Part shown: positions 1-5,096 of the stretch, in pieces
Layout: the number at the start of each line of letters is the position of its first letter
Position numbering within the stretch: the stretch's first letter is position 1
Assembly (NCBI GenBank): GCA_902782875.1
Contig: CACZPE010000200.1
Coordinates: 1-5,314, forward strand
Direction of reading: 5' to 3'
DNA from: an uncultured Ruminococcus sp.
GTDB lineage: Bacteria; Bacillota_A; Clostridia; Oscillospirales; Ruminococcaceae
Length of the DNA: 5,314 bases
The notes under the pieces: generated by a model
Told to the model about the DNA's origin: nothing
Seen by the model: only the letters and a program-made list of their open reading frames with translations
Database searches by the model: none
Position numbers and translations under genes: made by a program

Positions 1-247
1 TCTTCTTGGTGTATCCGCCAAGAATCGCTTCTGTAGTGGTTTTCCCATCGATATCATAACTACCGTCTGTGATATCAGCGGAAATCTGGTTGAAAACAGC
101 TTTCGCAAAAGCTTCGTCTGTAATGCCTGCCGCCTGAACATCTTCCCAACTGTCAAAATACGACGGAAGCTCAGCGCCAAGCGCCATTCCGGGGATGATT
201 GACAGTATCATCAGGGCTGTGATCAGGACTGCTAATACTTTTTTCAT
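1..247 (-). CDS. Secreted or surface protein, N-terminal part (cut by the window edge)
   Basis: Reading the minus strand from the ATG at 247-245 gives 82 codons without a stop, running off the left edge, so only the N-terminus is visible. It begins MKKVLAVLITALMILSIIPG, followed by MALGAELPSYF. This is a typical Sec signal peptide: two lysines, a hydrophobic core at about residues 4-19, and a small-residue cleavage region near residues 22-25 (ALG/A). No lipobox cysteine is seen, so a lipoprotein is unlikely. The visible mature part is acidic and soluble (SWEDVQAAGITDEAFAKAVF at 33-52, then a segment ending GGYTKK). I do not recognise the family. The start has only a weak ribosome site (GGGAAA, 7 bases upstream). 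The gene has its own candidate promoter and lies beyond the pncB terminator, so it is probably not part of the NAD operon. Confidence 0.75.
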   Translation of the reverse strand, partial: MKKVLAVLITALMILSIIPGMALGAELPSYFDSWEDVQAAGITDEAFAKAVFNQISADITDGSYDIDGKTTTEAILGGYTKK

Positions 248-265
248 AACGTGTTTTCCCAAACC

Positions 266-285
266 TTTCTGAATATTTCTGAATA
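266..285. repeat. Tandem 10-base direct repeat in the leader of the secreted-protein gene
   Basis: The unit TTTCTGAATA occurs twice back to back (266-275 and 276-285). On the coding strand this reads TATTCAGAAA twice and lies 19-38 bases upstream of the start codon at 247. It falls within the predicted 5' untranslated leader. It could be a protein-binding site or a simple slippage duplication; the sequence alone does not decide. Confidence 0.6.
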
Positions 286-298
286 AAATCAAATAGAA

Positions 299-313
299 AT
301 AACCCATGGTTAT
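299..313. repeat. Short inverted repeat near the predicted transcription start
   Basis: ATAACC (299-304) and GGTTAT (308-313) form a perfect 6-base inverted repeat around the three-base centre CAT. It sits just downstream of the predicted transcription start (about 317) of the secreted-protein gene. That is a position where a repressor could act, but repeats of this size also arise by chance in AT-rich DNA. Confidence 0.3.
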
Positions 314-323
314 AATCTAATTT

Positions 324-352
324 ATTTTAAATCAAATGCTAATAAAACACAA
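324..352 (-). promoter_or_regulatory. Candidate promoter of the secreted-protein gene
   Basis: On the minus strand, TTGTGT (352-347) and TAAAAT (329-324) are separated by exactly 17 bases, a fair match to the vegetative -35/-10 consensus. Transcription would start near 317 and leave a leader of about 70 bases before the ATG at 247. T tracts on the plus strand (A tracts on the coding strand) lie just upstream of the -35. The region is AT-rich, so chance matches are likely and confidence is moderate. Confidence 0.4.
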
Positions 353-414
353 TACTTACATGCGTTTATTTTTTCTTTTTTGACAGTTTTTTGATGCCTT
401 TTTTCCTGTTTTTC

Positions 415-449
415 AGAAGGAAGCGGGACGGCTTCAAAAAGCCGTCCCG
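415..449 (-). terminator. Probable intrinsic terminator after pncB
   Basis: An 11-bp perfect stem, CGGGACGGCTT (424-434) with AAGCCGTCCCG (439-449), encloses a four-base loop. It lies about 40 bases beyond the pncB stop codon at 490. On the minus strand the stem is followed by CTTCCTTCT, an interrupted pyrimidine tract rather than a clean U run, so it may terminate less efficiently than the terminator at 5061-5091. No plus-strand gene is present that would need it in the other direction. Confidence 0.7.
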
Positions 450-489
450 GGGTGTGTTTTCCTTCGTAAAAATGCCGTTTTCCGGGCGC

Positions 490-1686
490 TCAGAGACTCT
501 CTCTGTTGAGTCTGAAAGCCACTGAATTCTTGAGATATCTGAGGTATTCCTCGTCCTGGCACATGGCCTTGTCGGGATTGTCCGAGAGCTTCGCCACGGG
601 GCGTCCGTTGACGTACTGGAGCTTGATGACGATGTTCAGCGGTTCCGCGAAGGTATCGTTGGAACAGAAGGTCCCGATACCGAAGGAGACCTTGGATTTA
701 TCCTTGAAATACTGGTAAAGAGCCTCCGCTCTGTCGAAGTCCAGACTGTCGCTGAACAGAAGCAGTTTCGTCTTCGGATCCACTCCGTACTTCTTGTAGT
801 GGGCTATGATCTTTTCTCCCCATTCATAGGGATCTCCGCTGTCATGGCGCACACCGCTGTAGTTATTCACCATGGAGCGGTTGAAATCGAGCAGGAACAG
901 GTCTGTTGTCACCGTATCGGTGAGAGCCGTACCGTTATCGCCGTCGTACTCCGCATACCAGTCCTTCATGGCATAGTGGTTGGTATAAGCAAGAGGGATG
1001 GAATCTATGCCCTGATACATCTGTACGAATTCGTGAGCATATGTACCGATAGGGGTAAGATCATACTTCATGGCAAAATATACATTCGATGTGCCCACAC
1101 AGTTCTTTGTCTCAGTCGCAAGTCTCTTTATGACAACATCCTCCCACTCACGGGAAAGTCTTCTGCGGCAGCCGAATTCCGCAAATCTGAATGTATAAGT
1201 ACCGTCATTGAATGACTTAATCTTTTCATCAAGGCGCTGCTTTGCGGATACAAGGAGCTTCTCATAGTCATACTTCATTCTGAAGTATACTTCATTGACT
1301 ATCTCGAGCAGATATATCTCAAACTGCATCGCAGAGAAAAGCGGGCCGTCAACTACTATCTCAAGCTCTCCGTCGGCTGTGAGTTCTGCTTTCACATAGT
1401 CCCTTATTGGATGCCACAGTCTCAGAAACTCAACATAGTCATTCTTTATGAAGCGTATCCTGCGCAGATAATCAAGCTCCTCCTTCGTGAAGCTGAGAGT
1501 GCAGAGATGATCTATCTGTGCGTTTATCTCCTCCGCCATTTCAGGGGTGAATCTGACATCCTTGTTTCGGCACTTGAAATAGTACTGTCCGCAGAGATCG
1601 GTATGCTTATGGAATATGACCTGATCCATATTGAATTTGTACAGGTCGGTATCGAGCAGTGATACAACTATAGGTTCAAGCTTCAT
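490..1686 (-). CDS. pncB: Nicotinate phosphoribosyltransferase
   Basis: This enzyme joins nicotinate and PRPP to give nicotinate mononucleotide, usually coupled to ATP hydrolysis, in the cytoplasmic Preiss-Handler salvage route. Family signatures, numbered from the upstream ATG at 1695, are: LLDTDLYKFNM (13-23) near the N-terminus; the arginine-rich FGCRRRLSREWED (174-186); GTSNVYFAMKYDLTPIGTYA followed by HEFVQ, in which H221 matches the histidine phosphorylated in the family; GVRHDSGDPYEWG (281-293); FSDSLDFDRA (314-323); and GIGTFCSND (339-347). The length of about 400 residues matches the shorter PncB class typified by the E. coli enzyme. Two starts are possible. The upstream ATG (1695) touches the AAAGG ribosome site with no spacing, while the in-frame ATG at 1686 sits 9 bases from it, so I prefer 1686 (398 residues, MKLEPIVVSLL). 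It is the last gene of the operon, directly after pncA, which supplies its substrate. Confidence 0.95.
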   Translation of the reverse strand: MKLEPIVVSLLDTDLYKFNMDQVIFHKHTDLCGQYYFKCRNKDVRFTPEMAEEINAQIDHLCTLSFTKEELDYLRRIRFIKNDYVEFLRLWHPIRDYVKAELTADGELEIVVDGPLFSAMQFEIYLLEIVNEVYFRMKYDYEKLLVSAKQRLDEKIKSFNDGTYTFRFAEFGCRRRLSREWEDVVIKRLATETKNCVGTSNVYFAMKYDLTPIGTYAHEFVQMYQGIDSIPLAYTNHYAMKDWYAEYDGDNGTALTDTVTTDLFLLDFNRSMVNNYSGVRHDSGDPYEWGEKIIAHYKKYGVDPKTKLLLFSDSLDFDRAEALYQYFKDKSKVSFGIGTFCSNDTFAEPLNIVIKLQYVNGRPVAKLSDNPDKAMCQDEEYLRYLKNSVAFRLNRESL

Positions 1687-1695
1687 ATCTGACAT

Positions 1696-1701
1696 CCTTT
1701 C
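1696..1701 (-). promoter_or_regulatory. Ribosome binding site deciding the pncB start
   Basis: GAAAGG on the minus strand lies just after the pncA stop codon (1703-1705) and directly abuts the ATG at 1695. Zero spacing cannot serve that ATG well, whereas the in-frame ATG at 1686 is 9 bases away. Closeness to the pncA stop suggests translational coupling between pncA and pncB. Confidence 0.55.
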
Positions 1702-1702
1702 A

Positions 1703-2227
1703 TTACAGTATATCTATCTGGCAGCTTCTCATGGTCTCAAGAGCCGCTTCATGCTTTTCGGGGGTAACTCCCGCACAGCAGGCAGGATCAACTGCCACAG
1801 GCATTTCGGGGAAGTTTGCTTTAATTATCAGCGCATTGCTGACTACGCATATATCCGTGCAAAGGCCTATGAGCACTGTTTCAAAGCTCTCGTCCCCTGC
1901 TGCTGCTTTTATCATATCAGGGAGCTTTACAGAACCGAAGGTATACTTCTCCACGGGAGTATATTTCTTTCCCTGCAGCGCCGCAGCTATGTCCCTGTCG
2001 AGCTGCCAGCCTTCCGTATCCTTTATGCAGTGGGGAACGGGGAGCTTCTTTCCCTCTGCGGTATCCATATAGTTTTCAAAATGAGTATCATAGGTGACAA
2101 ATATCTCTCCGTCAAACTCACGTATCTTCTCTGCCGCCGCAGGTACTATCGCACATGCTTCTTTGCTGCCGAGCGCTCCGTCCACAAAGTCCTTCTGCAT
2201 ATCCACTACCACGAGAAACCGTTTCAT
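1703..2227 (-). CDS. pncA: Nicotinamidase-like cysteine hydrolase (isochorismatase fold)
   Basis: It likely hydrolyses nicotinamide to nicotinate and ammonia, the step before PncB. The 174-residue length fits the family. The expected catalytic triad is visible: D9 in VVVDMQKDF (6-14), K94 in VEKYTFGS (92-99) and the nucleophile C127 in GLCTDICVVSNAL (121-133). Metal-site candidates are D47 and H49 in TYDTHFENY and H66 in PVPHC. The additional histidine that often follows DxH in classical PncA (DxHxxxxxxH) is not found in ENYMDTAEGK, where N or E residues stand instead. This is an atypical metal site, and the family also contains other amidases. The nicotinamidase call therefore rests partly on the neighbour pncB. 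The start has a good AAAAGGAG site 8 bases upstream, lying at the stop codon of the preceding gene; the gap is 15 bases. Confidence 0.88.
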   Translation of the reverse strand: MKRFLVVVDMQKDFVDGALGSKEACAIVPAAAEKIREFDGEIFVTYDTHFENYMDTAEGKKLPVPHCIKDTEGWQLDRDIAAALQGKKYTPVEKYTFGSVKLPDMIKAAAGDESFETVLIGLCTDICVVSNALIIKANFPEMPVAVDPACCAGVTPEKHEAALETMRSCQIDIL

Positions 2228-2242
2228 AAAAACATCTCCTTT

Positions 2243-4147
2243 TCATATTCCTGCTTTTTTATACGCATCAAATATTATCAGTGCATGGTCGAATGCAATG
2301 CCGCTGTTCTCGGTGATGCAGCCCTTGTCGGCATCTATCGCTGCTGTAAGGACCGTATCGCCGTTTTTCAGTGTGATCGTATATATATTACCGTCGTTCT
2401 TTACGGATATACCGAACCACGCTGCATCCACCGCATCATCTCCGCTCATGACCTCCACAGCATTTTTGTCAACTACTGCAGTATATGCGCAGCTTATGAC
2501 CCTTCCTCTCGGATCGCGCTCCACATTGCTGTAATTGCCGACTGGAGTGAGCCTGCATCCGTCAACGCCCGTTTCTTCCTTAAGTTCTCTTGCTGCCGCC
2601 AAGTCAAGCGTTTCATCGCTGTGCATGAAGCCTCCAGCAAGAGCCCAGTGATTCATATAGGGATGCTCTCCCCTTCTGATCAGGAGCAGGCTTGATTCAT
2701 CGCCATCCCTGCCGAATACCGCGATATCCACAGCGATCGACGGTCTGAAAAAGCTGTCGATATTGTATGCATCAAGAAACAGCCTTTCATCGTTTTCTTC
2801 TCCCTTTGATCTTGCGGCAAATGCAGTCTTCAGCTCTTCCTTGGATTTTTTGGAATAGAACAGAGGTATAACGCCGTTTATATGATCAGTACCGCGCTCA
2901 GTGAGCCAGAGCCTGCCGTCTCTCAGTTCCATCAGTTTGTTTTTCAGTACAAATTCAGTCTCATCACGGAAATACTCACAGAAATCAATACCGAAGCGTT
3001 TTCTGAAAGCCTCCAGGTCTATAAACGCAAAGTAGAACGCTACCGATACCATCTTTGCTATGCTTTCTTCCTTCGGCAGAGGGTATATATCCTGTATGGG
3101 GAGCCTTCCCTCGCTTATCGCCTTTCTGTAGCGCTCCATGCGTTTTTCTGCCGCACCGAGATTATACGCCAGATAATCCATGCCGAAGGACTGCGCGCCC
3201 AGCCCCATTCCTACATAGGGTGTACCATAAATTACACGCTTTGTCAGATAATCGCTGGTACCGTAATCGCCCTGTATCCTGCTGAATGTATTCTTGCCGA
3301 TATTAGCGTCATATCCGCTGTCGGTGAGCATGGTATACGCCAGCCTGTACTGATATACCGCTTTGTATATCGATACTCCGCCTGCCTCGCTCTCTATCTT
3401 AGTGCCCTTGTAGCGGTTGCGGTAAAGGGTGATATGATCAGGACCAAGTCCCACCGCATAGCGTATGGTATTTGCAAAATCAGTGTCGGTCTGGTACAGG
3501 AAGCCGTACATAAGATCTATGTTGAAGCTGGTAAAGCCCGCCTTTCTGATATTCTCCACGGCTTTCTCGTATACCGATGCAGAACCCTCTCTGCCAAGCT
3601 CTGAGAGCAGCTTTTCGGATACGGTCTGTATACCCATGCTTATCCTGCGGTAGCCAAGATCATAAAGCTGCTGTATCTTTTCCGGCTCCTTTGCGGCGAT
3701 GACCGGCGTTGTCTCTACGCTGTACACCACACCGTCCGCCATATCAAACATCTCTCTGACCGCATCGGTTATCCTCTTAAGGTTTTCATAAGACAGCTTT
3801 GACGGAGTGCCCCCTCCGAGGTCGTATCCGACTATCTTTTTTCCTTTCAGTATCTGCGAATACATCTTCATTTCCTTAAGAAGCAGCTCAACATATTCGT
3901 TTTCGCATTCCTCATCGGTATTCTCAAGGACTACGTACTCGCAGAATTTGCATCTCTGCTTACAGAACGGAACATGTATATAAATCGAAAGCTCATCGGT
4001 CTTCTTCCACTCATCGGCTACAAAATCATATATTTTGTCACTGTCATTTATTCTGTACTGCATAAACGACTGCGGCGTGAGCGGATAGGCAGTATTTGCA
4101 TAGTGATGATACAGAAGCCCTGTTTCATATATCTCTCTGCAGTCCAT
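2243..4147 (-). CDS. Radical SAM (HemN/HemW-like) protein fused to a C-terminal Nudix domain
   Basis: A 634-residue two-part protein. Residues 1 to about 435 resemble HemN/HemW-type radical SAM enzymes: SIYIHVPFCKQRCKFC (54-69) holds the CxxxCxxC cluster motif (C62, C66, C69), with GGGTPS (111-116), VETTP (144-148), RISMGIQT (168-175), NIDLMYGF (209-216), GMGLGAQSFG (313-322) and a HemN C-terminal-like end (LTERGTDHINGVIPLFYS, 415-432). The fourth cysteine of coproporphyrinogen dehydrogenase HemN (CxC) is absent; E70-Y71 follow C69. After a charged linker (about 433-467) comes a Nudix domain with a complete box: G506, E512, R520, E521, E524, E525, G527 in GGFMHSDETLDLAAARELKEETGV-like order. 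It also has RDPRGRVISCAY and IAFDHALII, shared with the NrtR gene upstream, but it lacks the winged helix. The Nudix part is probably an active nucleotide hydrolase, perhaps on ADP-ribose; the radical SAM substrate is unknown. AAGGAGG lies 7 bases before the ATG and overlaps the nrtR stop. Confidence 0.9.
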   Translation of the reverse strand: MDCREIYETGLLYHHYANTAYPLTPQSFMQYRINDSDKIYDFVADEWKKTDELSIYIHVPFCKQRCKFCEYVVLENTDEECENEYVELLLKEMKMYSQILKGKKIVGYDLGGGTPSKLSYENLKRITDAVREMFDMADGVVYSVETTPVIAAKEPEKIQQLYDLGYRRISMGIQTVSEKLLSELGREGSASVYEKAVENIRKAGFTSFNIDLMYGFLYQTDTDFANTIRYAVGLGPDHITLYRNRYKGTKIESEAGGVSIYKAVYQYRLAYTMLTDSGYDANIGKNTFSRIQGDYGTSDYLTKRVIYGTPYVGMGLGAQSFGMDYLAYNLGAAEKRMERYRKAISEGRLPIQDIYPLPKEESIAKMVSVAFYFAFIDLEAFRKRFGIDFCEYFRDETEFVLKNKLMELRDGRLWLTERGTDHINGVIPLFYSKKSKEELKTAFAARSKGEENDERLFLDAYNIDSFFRPSIAVDIAVFGRDGDESSLLLIRRGEHPYMNHWALAGGFMHSDETLDLAAARELKEETGVDGCRLTPVGNYSNVERDPRGRVISCAYTAVVDKNAVEVMSGDDAVDAAWFGISVKNDGNIYTITLKNGDTVLTAAIDADKGCITENSGIAFDHALIIFDAYKKAGI

Positions 4148-4159
4148 GGATGTTCCTCC

Positions 4160-4972
4160 TTATCTGTGTCTGTAAAGCTTTGCAGGGCGGTGCCCCTTCC
4201 CTCTTACGTATTCACCTGTCTCCTCTACGTATGGGCTTATCATACGTCTGAAATTCGCCGTGAGTACAGGTGCGCCGGTGATCGTCTCACGCACTCTCTG
4301 CAGTGCGGTGAGAGTAAAGCTTTCGGGCAGAAAGTCAAATATCGTGTCAAAGCTCTTTGCGGCATTCCTGAGAGCATCGACCGATGATGCAATTATCGAT
4401 GCATGGTCGAATGCAAGATCTCCGCTCTGTTTTATACAGTATCTGCTTCTGCCGAAGCGCTCGCTCTCTTTTGTAAGCAGTGCTTCAAGCACCGTGTCAT
4501 CATGTCTGAGCGTCAGTCTGTGATCATCTCCCGAGGGCTCAAAGTCAACGGTGAACCACTGTGCATCCGCAGCATCGTCCATACCCACCTGTTTTACCGA
4601 CTCCTCACTGATGACAGAGAGATATGCGCTGGATATTATCCATCCTCTCGGGTCGCGCCCGGGTTCGCTGAATACTCCTACAGGCATTATCGATGAGGGC
4701 AGGACATCTGTCTCTTCCTTTATCTCCCTGAGAGCGCACTGTTCAACTGTTTCATCGGGCTGAAGAAATCCGCCGGGGAGAGCCCACTTGTCCTTGTAGG
4801 GATGCGCTCCTCTCTTTATCAGAAGCAGCGAAAGCCTGTTCTCGGGGTCACGGCGGTAGCTTTCAGTCTCTTCAGAGCGTATCATGAATGCACACACATC
4901 CGCTGTAACAGACGGTCTTTCATAGTCGCTGAGCTTATATCCTGAAAGAAATTCCTTTTCACTGTCCACCAT
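4160..4972 (-). CDS. nrtR: NrtR-type transcriptional regulator: Nudix sensor plus winged helix
   Basis: Members of this family bind NAD-related ligands such as ADP-ribose through a Nudix domain and repress NAD genes through a C-terminal winged helix. The Nudix domain covers about residues 20-200: LLLIKRGAHPYKDKWALPGG, then the box G68, E74, R82, E83, E86, E87, with D89 where the consensus has glycine (EETDV). RDPRGWIISSAY (107-118), DDAADAQWF (132-140) and LAFDHASII (186-194) follow. The C-terminal winged helix (about 212-268) has FLPESFTLTALQRVRE, NFRR and RPAKLYR, all typical of NrtR. Length (270) is usual or slightly long. It is the first gene of the operon, so autoregulation is expected. 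The ATG at 4972 is only 3 bases from AAGGAGG, whereas the next codon, GTG at 4969, is 6 bases away and may be the true start. An alternative role is a bifunctional hydrolase-regulator, since the catalytic glutamates remain. Confidence 0.92.
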   Translation of the reverse strand: MVDSEKEFLSGYKLSDYERPSVTADVCAFMIRSEETESYRRDPENRLSLLLIKRGAHPYKDKWALPGGFLQPDETVEQCALREIKEETDVLPSSIMPVGVFSEPGRDPRGWIISSAYLSVISEESVKQVGMDDAADAQWFTVDFEPSGDDHRLTLRHDDTVLEALLTKESERFGRSRYCIKQSGDLAFDHASIIASSVDALRNAAKSFDTIFDFLPESFTLTALQRVRETITGAPVLTANFRRMISPYVEETGEYVRGKGHRPAKLYRHR

Positions 4973-4974
4973 AT

Positions 4975-4982
4975 CCCTCCTT
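4975..4982 (-). promoter_or_regulatory. Strong ribosome binding site with unusual spacing before nrtR
   Basis: AAGGAGGG precedes ATGGTGGAC. The core AAGGAGG is 3 bases from the ATG and 6 from the following GTG. The normal range is about 5-9 bases, so initiation at GTG (4969) is plausible. The two proteins would differ by one residue. Confidence 0.6.
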
Positions 4983-4994
4983 CTTTGTTATTTC

Positions 4995-5007
4995 TATTAT
5001 GATAATA
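4995..5007. promoter_or_regulatory. Palindrome over the -10 element, candidate NrtR operator
   Basis: TATTATGATAATA is a perfect 6-base inverted repeat around one central base. Its right arm on the plus strand is the -10 hexamer itself, and the left end reaches the predicted transcription start (about 4995). A dimeric repressor here would block RNA polymerase. NrtR regulators are known to bind palindromes at the promoters of NAD genes; that this one is the NrtR site is an inference from position. A related direct repeat, GATATTAT (minus strand, 5023-5016 and 5009-5002), overlaps it. Confidence 0.45.
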
Positions 5008-5030
5008 TCACATAAATAATATCTTGTCAA
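5002..5030 (-). promoter_or_regulatory. Promoter of the nrtR-pncB operon
   Basis: On the minus strand, TTGACA (5030-5025) matches the -35 consensus exactly. After a 17-base spacer comes TATTAT (5007-5002), one mismatch from the -10 consensus. The predicted start is near 4995, giving a leader of only about 23 bases before the nrtR start codon, too short for a riboswitch or attenuator. Control is therefore most likely by a protein binding at the promoter. The promoter lies immediately downstream of the terminator of the preceding gene, so the operon is transcriptionally separate from it. Confidence 0.88.
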
Positions 5031-5060
5031 GTAGTTTTTGAAATTTTCCCTGATATTTTC

Positions 5061-5091
5061 AAAAAACCTGTCTGAATACATTTCAGACAGG
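5061..5091 (-). terminator. Intrinsic terminator of the upstream partial gene
   Basis: CCTGTCTGAA (5067-5076) and TTCAGACAGG (5082-5091) form a perfect 10-bp stem with a five-base loop. On the minus strand the stem is followed at once by TTTTTT (5066-5061). It begins 5 bases after the stop codon of the gene ending at 5097. This is a standard Rho-independent terminator. Confidence 0.93.
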
Positions 5092-5096
5092 TCGTT

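Noticed and set aside
407..417. Small hairpin CTG-TTTTT-CAG beside the pncB terminator
   Set aside because: A three-base stem is too weak to matter; the 11-bp stem at 424-449 explains termination better.
2200..2260. Separate internal promoter for pncA-pncB
   Set aside because: The 15-base gap is filled by the ribosome site and no well-spaced -35/-10 pair was found, so co-transcription is simpler.
1631..2695. Long plus-strand open frame of 354 codons
   Set aside because: It runs opposite to pncA and the radical SAM-Nudix gene. Its translation is rich in Cys, Tyr, His and Arg with no recognisable motifs, as expected for a complement of coding DNA, and no convincing ribosome site or promoter was seen.
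2882..3604. Plus-strand open frame of 240 codons inside the radical SAM gene
   Set aside because: It is a shadow of the confidently assigned minus-strand gene and has no family signature.
4973..5000. Possible NAD-sensing riboswitch or attenuator in front of nrtR
   Set aside because: The predicted leader is only about 23 bases, too short for an aptamer, and the only strong hairpin nearby is the terminator of the upstream gene.
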